DNA of 64,000 nucleotides from assembly GCF_022827545.1 (NCBI RefSeq), contig NZ_CP094669.1, forward strand, positions 4,147,001 to 4,211,000, written 5' to 3'. Numbering within the stretch: position 1 is the first letter of the stretch; each line of letters starts with the position of its first letter. Of this stretch, positions 44,569 to 53,148 are shown in pieces. A program made the translations under genes and the position numbers. Below the pieces are notes generated by a model. That model saw nothing but the letters and a program-made list of their open reading frames with translations, ran no database searches and was not told the origin of the DNA. Source of the DNA: Hymenobacter tibetensis. Lineage in GTDB: Bacteria > Bacteroidota > Bacteroidia > Cytophagales > Hymenobacteraceae.

Positions 44569-45042
44569 ATGACCATTCGCGAAGCCACTCCCCAAGACCT
44601 AGAAGAGCTGTACCGGCTGTGGTGTGAGCTAATGGAAATGCACCAAGCCTACCATCCTATATTCGGCTTTCATCGGGCCGCGAAGGGGGAATTGAAGCGG
44701 CTCCTGCGCGACCGGCTCTACGAATCATATACCCGCATCTTCGTGGCCGAAAAACCGGGCGGGCTGGCGGGCTTGCTGGTCGCTACCTATCAAATTGGCA
44801 GCCGGGGCATGCATTTCCATCGGCGCGGCTACCTTGCCGAAACCATTGTGGAAGCAGCGCACCGCCGCCAAGGGGTAGGCCGCGCGCTTTTCAACTCTGC
44901 CAAAGCCTGGCTTACCGTTCAAGGCGCCGACCACCTCGAATTGCAGGTTGCCCTAGCCAATCCGGCGGCACAGCAGTTTTGGGCGGCCCAGGGCTTTGCC
45001 ACCACCACGCAACACATGATCCTGCCGCTCATCGACCTGTAG
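44569..45042 (+). CDS. GNAT-family N-acetyltransferase
   Basis: 157 residues from ATG 44569 (MTIREATPQDLEELYRLW). The acetyl-CoA loop RRQGVGRALFNSAKAWL (about residues 102-118) follows the GNAT strand AETIVEAAH, and the C-terminal LELQVALANPAAQQFWAAQGF is motif B. Soluble; acceptor unknown. Confidence 0.93.
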   Translation: MTIREATPQDLEELYRLWCELMEMHQAYHPIFGFHRAAKGELKRLLRDRLYESYTRIFVAEKPGGLAGLLVATYQIGSRGMHFHRRGYLAETIVEAAHRRQGVGRALFNSAKAWLTVQGADHLELQVALANPAAQQFWAAQGFATTTQHMILPLIDL

Positions 45043-45221
45043 GACGTAGGTCTGCTTTTGTTGCGGGTGCCCGAGACATACCGCAACGCCTGCGTGGGGC
45101 CGGACGCTGTTTTTTTCAGGAAGGCGAGCCCAACATTGCTCGGTTAGTTTAACTGAACAGTGGCTTGTTGCGTTAGGAGAAGCTGCGCTGTAGCGCTTTT
45201 CACTTCCTAGCCTGACTCTCC

Positions 45222-45932
45222 ATGCTTCTTGCAGCTCCTATCACTCCTTTCGACTGGAACAGAATTTTCTTGTCGGAGGATGCGCCTCCACTCTTCCTCT
45301 TGGAAGTAGCCATGCGCTGCGTGCTCACCTACTTGCTAGTGCTTGGTGCCCTCCGCGTAACCGGGCGGCGGGGCGTACGTCAGCTTTCCATCTTCGAACT
45401 AAGCATCATTCTGGCCCTTGGCTCCGCGGCAGGCGACGCCATGTTCTACGACGATGTGCCCATGCTGCACGTGTTGGTGGTGTTCGTGATGGTCACCATC
45501 CTGTACTCCCTTTTTAACCGCCTCACCGAGAAGTACCCGCATTTCAGTGACTGGCTGGAAGGCGCGCCCGTGCTGCTGGTGGAGAACGGAGAGATTAACC
45601 TCGAGAATTTCACCAAACAAAACCTTACTCAGAAAGAGCTGTTCGGGGAGTTGCGCCAACGGCAAGTGGAGCATCTGGGCCAGGTGCGCCGGGTTTATAT
45701 AGAAGCTACCGGCAACGTCAGCGCCTTTTTCTTTGAAGATAAAGACGTGCGTCCTGGCTTGCCCATCTGGCCGGAAGGCCTGATGCACCCACTGCAGCAA
45801 GTAGAGAAAGCCGGTTTGCATGCTTGTGCCCTGTGTGCGCACGTGCAACAATTGCCAACCGGTCCTGCTCATTGCCCGGTGTGCAACAACGACACCTGGA
45901 TTGCCGCTAGCAGTGACAAACGCGTGCCGTAA
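45222..45932 (+). CDS. DUF421 (YetF-type) membrane protein with C-terminal zinc-knuckle-like extension
   Basis: 236 residues. N-terminal membrane helices (MRCVLTYLLVLGALRVTGRRG, SIFELSIILALGSAAGDAMF, VPMLHVLVVFVMVTILYSLF) precede the cytoplasmic YetF domain (PVLLVENGEINLENFTKQNL, ELFGELRQRQ, VRRVYIEATGNVSAFF). Then an extension with CALC and, 20 residues later, CPVC: two CxxC pairs that could bind zinc, not part of ordinary YetF. Related YetF proteins are linked to membrane protein quality and spore resistance in Bacillus; here unknown. Ends 3 bases before a convergent gene. Confidence 0.9.
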   Translation: MLLAAPITPFDWNRIFLSEDAPPLFLLEVAMRCVLTYLLVLGALRVTGRRGVRQLSIFELSIILALGSAAGDAMFYDDVPMLHVLVVFVMVTILYSLFNRLTEKYPHFSDWLEGAPVLLVENGEINLENFTKQNLTQKELFGELRQRQVEHLGQVRRVYIEATGNVSAFFFEDKDVRPGLPIWPEGLMHPLQQVEKAGLHACALCAHVQQLPTGPAHCPVCNNDTWIAASSDKRVP

Positions 45933-45935
45933 CGG

Positions 45936-46631
45936 CTAGCTCACACCCTGTGCACGGCTGCTGGCAGCTGTCAATTGCCGCAGCAGCCACCCTACTACGT
46001 CGACATCCACTTGGTCTCGGCACTCGTCCAGCCCATGCCGACAGCCGGGGTACAGCAAGATTTCCTTGGGTTCCTGTGCCCGCTCATATATGCTGCGGGA
46101 GCAGGCATCCGACAGAATCTCGTCGTTGGTACCGTGTAACACCAATAGTGGCCGTGGGCTAACGCGTGGGGCCAAGTCGGTGCCGTAGGTTTGGCTGCTC
46201 ATAGCCACCACAGCTACCACCTCGTCGCTGAGTGCGCCGGCACTTATCACCACGGCCCCGCCAAACGAATGGCCTACCAGCGCCACAGCTCCGTAGCCGA
46301 GTTGCTGCACCAGATACTGCACCCCCAGCAAGGTGTCCACGACGCAGTCTTCGAGGTAGTTGGGCTTGCGGTAGTGCAGGCGCAACGAGGCAATGCCTTG
46401 TGCAGCTAACTGCCCTGCCAACCGCAGGTACATGCCCCACGCCGGCCCGTCGAGGCCGCCGCCTGATCCTCCAACCCACACCACGGCGGCGGCTCCTGCA
46501 CCGGCCGGGTGCAAACGGGCGGTAATCAGGCCCGCGTTAGTTTGCATGGCTAGTGCCTGTACGCCCTGTTCATTGGTGCCTTCAACCGTTACCACTTCCA
46601 ACACAAATTCTTTGTCCTGCCCCCGTGCCAT
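45936..46631 (-). CDS. Alpha/beta hydrolase (dienelactone-hydrolase-like)
   Basis: 231 residues. GSGGGLDGPAWG near the oxyanion strand, nucleophile elbow GHSFGG, VLHGTNDEIL with the acid, and GCRHGLDECRD with the catalytic His, all in the right order. No signal peptide. Ends 3 bases after the DUF421 gene, convergently, so the two mRNA ends overlap. Substrate unknown. Confidence 0.9.
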   Translation of the reverse strand: MARGQDKEFVLEVVTVEGTNEQGVQALAMQTNAGLITARLHPAGAGAAAVVWVGGSGGGLDGPAWGMYLRLAGQLAAQGIASLRLHYRKPNYLEDCVVDTLLGVQYLVQQLGYGAVALVGHSFGGAVVISAGALSDEVVAVVAMSSQTYGTDLAPRVSPRPLLVLHGTNDEILSDACSRSIYERAQEPKEILLYPGCRHGLDECRDQVDVDVVGWLLRQLTAASSRAQGVS

Positions 46632-46869
46632 ACCTGTCTAGCTAATTTTAATCGTTTACATAGGTGTACTGATCCGGCCCGAAATTGATGCTGCGGAGGT
46701 TGAGGCAATTGCACCTCACACCAGAGCTAAGGCTGCCGTGGTTTCCCGGTTTCTTAGCCTGCCTTCCCGCCTAGACTAACAGTATTGTATACCTTCACCG
46801 GCACCTATTGCTACTAGTGCAGCTTTTTTACTGTCTGCTTTTCCTTCTCACTGTTACCTGTAACAACGT

Positions 46870-47259
46870 ATGGTTGGCCTGCTCCACGTTCATCACATTG
46901 CCATCATCTGCCGGGATTACGCCGTATCCAAGCGGTTCTATACCGAAGTGCTTGGGCTGGAAATTATCCGGGAGGTGCACCGTGCCGAGCGGCAGTCGTG
47001 GAAGCTGGATCTGGCGCTCGGTGGGCAGTACGTCATCGAGTTGTTTTCCTTCCCCGAACCCCCACTCCGCCCAAGCCACCCTGAAGCCGCCGGTTTGCGT
47101 CACTTAGCCTTCGCCGTCTCTGACCTAGATGCCACCGTGCGCGGACTGGATACCCACGGTGTAGCCTCAGAGCCTATCCGGGTCGACGAGTTTACCGGCC
47201 GGCGTTTCACCTTCATCCAAGACCCTGACGGGCTGCCGCTGGAATTTTATGAGGTGTAA
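46870..47259 (+). CDS. VOC-family protein (glyoxalase/YaeR-like)
   Basis: 129 residues: HHIAIICRDYAVSKRFYTEVLGL opens the first betaalphabetabetabeta unit and GLRHLAFAVSDLDATVRGLD the second, with the closing FTGRRFTFIQDPDGLPLEFYEV that supplies a metal Glu. Lengths and motifs match YaeR/lactoylglutathione lyase-like proteins. His and Glu at the conserved places suggest metal binding; the substrate is not known. Confidence 0.9.
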   Translation: MVGLLHVHHIAIICRDYAVSKRFYTEVLGLEIIREVHRAERQSWKLDLALGGQYVIELFSFPEPPLRPSHPEAAGLRHLAFAVSDLDATVRGLDTHGVASEPIRVDEFTGRRFTFIQDPDGLPLEFYEV

Positions 47260-47265
47260 TCAGGC

Positions 47266-47964
47266 TTAGATTCGATACGCTACCCCTGCCCGAACGATGT
47301 GCGAGTACAACTCCCTTGTGCCGTACGTATCGTTGTTGTAATAATTGGTCAACCCCCTAGAGTATCCTACTACCAGACCAATATGCTTGTAATAGGCGGC
47401 CAAATTGAGCCGTGCCCGCAAATCCAATCTGGGTTTGTCACGGTCATACTCACTAGCGTACAGAAGATTACCCGCAGTTGTGATGTTCTCTACAACATGA
47501 ATGCGATACAATAAGCTCAGCTCTGGGCCAGCCGTTAGGTCTAAATCCACAACTTTCACGACAAACCGACGGCCGAAGAAAGGATGCGCATCAACACTAC
47601 GATTGGTTAGCGTGATGTGGCCCGAGGAAGGTGCCCGGAATATATAGCCTTGTATTTCAGTAATATTCCGCCGGTTTTGTAGCACCCCGTATCCTGCTTG
47701 CACTCCAAATACATCCCGCGTTGGTGTAACGCGTTGTATTTGCGCTGCTAATCCATAAGAAAAGCCTATTCTTCTGCCATACGGGCTGTTTGTGTCAAAA
47801 GGGACATTGCCATTATCAGATATAGTGAAAACCGAGCCGTCTGCAGCATAAGGTCCTCGGTATGCTGAGCCACCCGAATTGATGTGAGCGGAATACTCCG
47901 TTTTCTGACCATAAGAAATGTGAGCAGTGAGGAGCGCGCAAGCAAGGAGTGTAGCGTATTTCAT
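47266..47964 (-). CDS. Outer membrane beta-barrel protein
   Basis: 232 residues from ATG 47964 (MKYATLLACALLTAHISYGQ signal peptide). Alternating strands such as GFSYGLAAQIQRVTPT and HIGLVVGYSRGLTNYY, ending IVRAGVAYRI; barrel character is clear though no named family is. A much longer open frame runs on upstream of this ATG, but that part is the antisense of the serine biosynthesis gene. Convergent with the VOC gene (6-base gap). Confidence 0.8.
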   Translation of the reverse strand: MKYATLLACALLTAHISYGQKTEYSAHINSGGSAYRGPYAADGSVFTISDNGNVPFDTNSPYGRRIGFSYGLAAQIQRVTPTRDVFGVQAGYGVLQNRRNITEIQGYIFRAPSSGHITLTNRSVDAHPFFGRRFVVKVVDLDLTAGPELSLLYRIHVVENITTAGNLLYASEYDRDKPRLDLRARLNLAAYYKHIGLVVGYSRGLTNYYNNDTYGTRELYSHIVRAGVAYRI

Positions 47965-48132
47965 GAATTTGCAATAAGCGATATACAGGATCTGGTAGAT
48001 AAAGTGGTTGTCTTGTGCCTCCACTCTGTCTAGGAGGATAGTTATTGTCTTGAAATGGTTGCAGGGCGCTATGGCCGATTTTTGTTGGTTTTTCCTATAG
48101 GACTCGGCATTCCGTTTTACCTTGCCTGCATT

Positions 48133-50034
48133 ATGCCCGAACCACAGCAGCCGCTTCCGTACCTCATCATTGACTTCGATAGTACGTTCACGCAAGTAGA
48201 AGGCCTCGACGAACTGGCCGATATTGCCCTGGATGGGCACCCCGACCGAGAAAAAGTAGTCGGCGCCATCCGCACCCTCACCGACCGGGGCATGAGCGGG
48301 GAGCTGAATTTCTCGGAGTCGCTGAAGCAGCGGCTGGCGCTGCTGCCCGCGCACCGGCGGCATCTGGCGCCGCTGGTGGAGCGGTTGAAAGGCAAGGTTT
48401 CGGAGAGCATAGTCCGCAACCGGAGCTTCTTCGAGCAGTTTCGGGGGCGGGTGTATATCGTGAGCAGCGGCTTCCGCGAGTTTATCGAGCCGGTAGTGGC
48501 CGAGTATGGCATTGCCTCCGACTTCGTGCTGGCCAACACGTTCACCTACGCCGCCGACGGAAGCATCAACGGCTTCGATGCCAACAACATCCTGAGCCGT
48601 GATGGCGGCAAAATCGAACAACTGCGCCAGCTCGACCTGCTCGGCGACGTGTACGTGCTCGGCGACGGCTACACCGACTACCAGATCCGGGAAGCGGGCC
48701 TGGCCAACCGCTTCTACGCCTTCACCGAAAACGTAACCCGCGACGCTGTAGTAGCCCGCGCCGATGAAGTGCTGCCTTCCTTCGACGAATTTCTCTACCA
48801 GAACAAGCTTCCCATGACCCTTTCGTACCCCAAAAACCGCATCAAGGTCCTGCTGCTCGAAAACCCCGACGTCCGCGCCGCCGAACTGTTTCGCCAGGAA
48901 GGCTACCAAGTGGAAACCATCCCCGGCGGCCTCGACGAAGACGAACTGGTGCAGCACATCGAAGGCGTGAGCATCTTGGGCATCCGCAGCAAAACCAACG
49001 TGACGCCGCGCGTACTGGAAGCCGCCAACCGCCTGATTGCGGTGGGTGCGTTCTGCATCGGCACCAACCAGATTGACCTAGCAGGCTGCATGAAGAAAGG
49101 CGTGGCCGTGTTCAATGCCCCGTTCAGCAACACCCGATCGGTAGTGGAATTGGCGCTAGGCGAAATCATCATGCTGGCCCGCCGCATCCCCGACAAAAAC
49201 CCCAAAATGCACCGCGGCGAGTGGGACAAATCGGCTAAGGGCTCATTTGAAATCCGGGGCAAAACGCTTGGCATCGTGGGCTATGGCAATATCGGCAGCC
49301 AGCTGTCGGTGGTAGCTGAGGCAGTCGGCATGAAAGTGGTGTACTATGATGTAGCTGAAAAGCTGCAGCTTGGCAACGCCGTGAAGTGCCGCACCCTGGA
49401 AGAGTTGCTGCGCCAATCCGACATAGTAACACTGCACGTGGATGGTCGCAAGGAAAACACCAACCTCTTCGGGGCCGCCGAGCTAGCCATGATGAAGCCC
49501 GGCGCGCTGTTGCTCAACAATAGCCGCGGCCACATCGTGGATATTGCGGCGCTGGCCGATGTGCTCCGCTCGGGCCACCTCGGCGGTGCCGCTGTCGACG
49601 TGTTTCCGTACGAGCCAAAAACCAATCAAGAAAGCTTTGAAAGTCAGCTGCGCGGCCTGCCCAACGTGCTGCTCACGCCCCACATTGGCGGCAGTACGGC
49701 CGAAGCCCAGCGCAACATTGCCGAGTTCGTGCCGGAGCGCATCATGCAGTACATCAACACCGGCAACACGCAGCAGAGTGTTAATTTCCCCAACATTCAG
49801 CTACCCGAGCAGCAGGCGCACCGCCTCATTCACATCCACGCCAACGTGCCCGGCGTGCTGGCCCGCATCAACAATGTGCTAGCTGCTCACCACGTCAACA
49901 TCCTCGGTCAGTATCTGAAAACCAACGAGCACATCGGCTACGTGATAACCGACATCGACAAGCAGTACGAGCAGGAAGTAATCGGTGAGCTGCGTAAAGT
50001 GGAGCACACCATCAAGTTCCGGGTGCTGTACTAG
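48133..50034 (+). CDS. Bifunctional phosphoserine phosphatase / D-3-phosphoglycerate dehydrogenase (SerB-SerA fusion)
   Basis: 633 residues from ATG 48133. N-terminal HAD domain (1-225): nucleophile motif IIDFDSTFTQ (Asp14, Asp16), YIVSSGFREFIEP and GDGYTD (177-182). Then SerA: IKVLLLENPDVRAAEL, the NAD-binding GYGNIGSQLS (Gly383 onward), NNSRGHIVD (Arg465), and TPHIGGSTAEAQ (His517); a C-terminal ACT domain (about 560-633; LIHIHANVPGVLARINNVL) for serine or similar feedback. One chain would perform the first and last steps of serine synthesis; the middle enzyme SerC is not in this window. Phosphatase activity is inferred. Confidence 0.92.
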   Translation: MPEPQQPLPYLIIDFDSTFTQVEGLDELADIALDGHPDREKVVGAIRTLTDRGMSGELNFSESLKQRLALLPAHRRHLAPLVERLKGKVSESIVRNRSFFEQFRGRVYIVSSGFREFIEPVVAEYGIASDFVLANTFTYAADGSINGFDANNILSRDGGKIEQLRQLDLLGDVYVLGDGYTDYQIREAGLANRFYAFTENVTRDAVVARADEVLPSFDEFLYQNKLPMTLSYPKNRIKVLLLENPDVRAAELFRQEGYQVETIPGGLDEDELVQHIEGVSILGIRSKTNVTPRVLEAANRLIAVGAFCIGTNQIDLAGCMKKGVAVFNAPFSNTRSVVELALGEIIMLARRIPDKNPKMHRGEWDKSAKGSFEIRGKTLGIVGYGNIGSQLSVVAEAVGMKVVYYDVAEKLQLGNAVKCRTLEELLRQSDIVTLHVDGRKENTNLFGAAELAMMKPGALLLNNSRGHIVDIAALADVLRSGHLGGAAVDVFPYEPKTNQESFESQLRGLPNVLLTPHIGGSTAEAQRNIAEFVPERIMQYINTGNTQQSVNFPNIQLPEQQAHRLIHIHANVPGVLARINNVLAAHHVNILGQYLKTNEHIGYVITDIDKQYEQEVIGELRKVEHTIKFRVLY

Positions 50035-50069
50035 ATAATTACGGTTTAACAACTTTTGTCTACTTAGGT

Positions 50070-50108
50070 CGTCCTGCTGCGTTTGTCGAAGCAGGACGTT
50101 CTTTTTTG
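50070..50108 (+). terminator. Intrinsic terminator after the SerB-SerA gene
   Basis: CGTCCTGCT (50070-50078) pairs with AGCAGGACG (50090-50098), then TTCTTTTTTG. Confidence 0.9.
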
Positions 50109-50179
50109 CCGACTGTCACAGCTTAGCTACTGCCAATAGTTGACACAGGCGAAGCAGTACTGCTCAAAATTCAAAGCCC

Positions 50180-50584
50180 ATGGAAGCAAACGAGAAAAGT
50201 GAGCAGCAGTACCTCAAGGCCATCCGGCTCCTCAACACGCCCGACGAGCAATGCACGTTTGAGGTAGGTAAGCTTCCGATTCAAGCGCACATAGCGGCTA
50301 CTCACTTCTTTGGTAAGACCGAGGTAAGCAACGAGTATACCCCTCATCCTGCTCCTCGTATGCAATTCGTCGTCACGCTCAAAGGCAAGCTGTGCTTCAC
50401 TGTAAGCAACGGCGACACGTTCATTGTCGAGCCCGGCATTATTCTTCTGGCGGAAGACACCAAAGGCCCTGGTCACAGTTGGGAACTACTGGAAGGCAAG
50501 AAGTGGGAACGACTGTACATTCCTTTTGTACCCGGCACCACCCACGGCTTTATCTCCGACCAAACTGCTCCGCCGAACAGGTAA
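50180..50584 (+). CDS. Cupin-domain protein, 134 residues
   Basis: The stretch TPHPAPRMQFVVTLKGKLCF, then DTFIVEPGIILLAEDTKGPGHSW forms the cupin barrel with His residues in the metal positions (RMQ.. and GHSW). No signal. Small stand-alone cupins bind a metal and a small ligand; the role is unknown. Its ATG is 146 bases after the SerB-SerA stop, past a terminator. Confidence 0.75.
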   Translation: MEANEKSEQQYLKAIRLLNTPDEQCTFEVGKLPIQAHIAATHFFGKTEVSNEYTPHPAPRMQFVVTLKGKLCFTVSNGDTFIVEPGIILLAEDTKGPGHSWELLEGKKWERLYIPFVPGTTHGFISDQTAPPNR

Positions 50585-50698
50585 GTAGCAACGCCCACAC
50601 AACACGTAGCACCCACGGCTCCTGGCATCACCTTACGGTGGCCACAGGGGCCATTTGTTTTGTGGCTCATACGTGGTTTGGAATAGTTATTTGGACAC

Positions 50699-51383
50699 CT
50701 ACTCTTCTAGCCGCTTGTTGTAGTCGTAGTCAGCAAAGGAAATCCGGCCAAAATCCTTAACGGTTTCGACGTGGGTTTCAACTTTGTCGGGGGTCGGCGG
50801 CGTGGAAACTGTCGCCGCCTTCGCGGTGCAGGTACCATTGCCGGTCGGTGGGGGCGTACTTGAAAGTACTGATGTGCGTCCAGCGCCAGCCGCTGCCGCC
50901 ATAATGCTCTACGGAGAAGAAGCCTCTCTTAATGGTGATGCCCTGATATGGGTCGCCCATCATACCGCCGCAGCCAGAACACATGACGGCCCGGTCGTTG
51001 CGGGCGGCTAGCTGGTAGCGGTGGTTGGGCTGGCCTAGGAGCAGCAGTAGAGGACGATTTAGTGTATCGCCCATCGTGGTGGTATCAGCGTCTTTGCGTT
51101 GCAGTACCAGCACCTTATCGGGTAGGACATCCAAGTTCAGGTTGCCGCTGGTAGCATCGAGCAGCTCATAGCCTGCAGGAATAAATGGAGCTAGCTGCTG
51201 CACAGAATCAGGGGTAGCCGGGAGCACCTTTTCCGACGTAGGGGCAGCTGGCGTTGGGCTGGTTGGTGCAGCTGCAGCAGTAGGCGCAGCTGCTTCCGCT
51301 TTATTCTTTGGCGGATTTTGACAGGCATTGAGGGCCGCTAGTAGGAGCACTGCCTGAACAGGGTAAGCACATTTATTTTTCAT
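50699..51383 (-). CDS. Lipoprotein of unknown function with a single-base frameshift near its C terminus
   Basis: From ATG 51383 a lipoprotein signal (VLLLAALNAC) leads to an Ala/Pro/Thr-rich linker, then a conserved domain (LPDKVLVLQRKDADT, CSGCGGMMGDPYQG, VEHYGGSGWRWTHISTFKY, REGGDSFHAADP). The literal frame stops at 50778 after RQS. Removing one base from the C5 run at 50789-50793 restores DPDKVETHVETVKDFGRIS and a stop at 50699, a more natural ending with continued coding style. So the gene is frameshifted, or the assembly has one extra C. Two Cys plus a third in CSGCGG suggest metal or disulphide. Function unknown. Confidence 0.7.
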
Positions 51384-51434
51384 GGGTGCGGGACAAGCAC
51401 TAGACAATACCGGGTGGGAAATACTTGACAAATG

Positions 51435-52796
51435 CTATAGCCGCTCCCGCACCTGCGTCAGTACCCGCTCTATTTCCCTGCGCACCTCGGTGGTCGTTAC
51501 CACGTGGTTGTTGTTCATAAAGCTGAAGGCCAGCAGCCGGCCCGAGCGAGTACGCAAGTACCCAACAAGATTGTGGTTGTTGGTAAGCGTGCCGGTCTTG
51601 CCCCACAGCCACGGCCCCCGCGAGTCGCGGTACACGCGGCGCAGGGTACCGTGGCCGCCACCGGCCGCTAGCAAACTGAGCAGGCGCTTTTCAGGCACTT
51701 CTTGATGCAGCTTCAGCAGGAGCGCCACCATGGTGCGCGGCGTGACAAGGTTAAGGCGCGAAAGGCCCGAGCCATCCACCCAATGGGGTGCATCAGGGAG
51801 ATTGGCCAGAAACAACGTGCGCATGACGCGGATGGGCCGGATAGCGCTAAGCGAATCCTGCCCTAGGCGACTAGAGCACATGAGCAGCAGTTGCTCGGCC
51901 AGAAAATTGTCGCTTACCTGCAACATGCGGCGGTACAGAGAATCTACGGGCAAGCCATGCACTACCCGAACACTGTCTTGGGCTCGGAGGCGGAAGGCAA
52001 CGGGCAATACGGGGCGGTGCAAGGTGTCTTGCAGCAGTTGCAGCAGCAAGGGCTGGCTAGTTCGGAACGGCGTTTCGTCCACCCAATTCTTGGTGATGGG
52101 AAAGAAGGCAAACCGGTTTTCCAATTCCGGCCGGCGCACATGGTCGTCAGCCGGATTAGGGGTACCAGGGGCTATAGGTTCGGTTAGGGCTCGGAAGAAC
52201 CGCGGGTACACGCGCGGCCGTGGCTTACCGGCTGTAGCGTAGAAACGCACTGTGTGGCCATAGATTGGAAATGGACCTCTTTCGGGCTGGAAATAGTAGT
52301 TGTAGTCGTCCCAGGTCCAGCCGGGGCCGTAGGCGGTTACGCTGGGAATTTCCGCGTAGAACAGCTTTTCCGGGCGGGTGCGCAGAAAGTCCAGCGCCCG
52401 CCGGCTTGGTACGTCGCCGTGCAGCAGCGTGGGGTCACCGGTTCCCCAAAATATTAAAGAGTCGTGGCGTACAACGTAGTGTAAACTCGGCAACGAATCG
52501 GAGAGCATGTGCAGACCCGTGTACAAGCTAAACAGCTTCATCACGCTGGCCGGCGTGAAGTATTTGTTGGCGTTCAGTTCGTACACCTTGGTTCCGGTGG
52601 TGGCATCGGTGAGGCACACCCCCACGTTGTGCTGCCGCAGCACCGGTGACTCGTGCAGGAGTTGGTCTAGCCACGCCGGGTTGGCAGCAGGTGCGGGTAC
52701 CGTGGTGGCTGGCGCCACCTGCGCGCACACGGGGAGCGTCAGCACCCAAAAAAAGCCGACAGCCAGTGCGCGGCAAACCAAATGAAAGAGCGGCAT
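51435..52796 (-). CDS. dacB: D-alanyl-D-alanine carboxypeptidase/endopeptidase (PBP4, DacB family)
   Basis: 453 residues from ATG 52796 with signal peptide (LAVGFFWVLTLPVCAQ). Active-site motifs are SVMK (Ser84, Lys87), SDN (Ser295 on), and GKTGTL (Lys400). Length and the order of motifs with a large insert between SxxK and SxN fit peptidase family S13. It trims or cross-cuts peptidoglycan peptides in the periplasm. It follows the frameshifted lipoprotein gene upstream across 51 bases on the same strand. Confidence 0.93.
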   Translation of the reverse strand: MPLFHLVCRALAVGFFWVLTLPVCAQVAPATTVPAPAANPAWLDQLLHESPVLRQHNVGVCLTDATTGTKVYELNANKYFTPASVMKLFSLYTGLHMLSDSLPSLHYVVRHDSLIFWGTGDPTLLHGDVPSRRALDFLRTRPEKLFYAEIPSVTAYGPGWTWDDYNYYFQPERGPFPIYGHTVRFYATAGKPRPRVYPRFFRALTEPIAPGTPNPADDHVRRPELENRFAFFPITKNWVDETPFRTSQPLLLQLLQDTLHRPVLPVAFRLRAQDSVRVVHGLPVDSLYRRMLQVSDNFLAEQLLLMCSSRLGQDSLSAIRPIRVMRTLFLANLPDAPHWVDGSGLSRLNLVTPRTMVALLLKLHQEVPEKRLLSLLAAGGGHGTLRRVYRDSRGPWLWGKTGTLTNNHNLVGYLRTRSGRLLAFSFMNNNHVVTTTEVRREIERVLTQVRERL

Positions 52797-53148
52797 CAAC
52801 GAGAAGGAACAAGCAAAAACTCTCGCAACATGGGCAAAAGCCTCGCACTTTTCAACTACCAACTGCTCTAGCTGCTACACTTGATGGAGGAGGCCCTTCT
52901 TTTCCGGAGAGCAGCACAGTCAAGCTTACATTCTAAGACAACGGGAGAGGCAACGCACGCTTTGCTGCACACCACATGCTGCTGGCACCTTGCTGAAGAT
53001 TCATTTCAGCTAAGGCAAGCACAACACTACCACTTAGTGCGCTGTGATACAAGATAATGGCAATTCCGCGCGGATGCGTGCTGCGCCGCAACCTCACCAC
53101 GAGCTAGGAGTATGGGAAAGGATATCGATCATCTAGTTTTTGCTTGTT
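52797..53148. other. Intergenic region without a gene
   Basis: About 350 bases between the divergent dacB and oxidoreductase genes. No coding frame, hairpin or repeat stood out. Promoters of both genes are expected here, but no clear TAnnTTTG box was identified. Confidence 0.45.

Noticed and set aside
47965..48957. Upstream extension of the minus-strand barrel gene to 48957
   Set aside because: It runs antisense to the SerB-SerA gene; the true start is the ATG at 47964 with a signal peptide.
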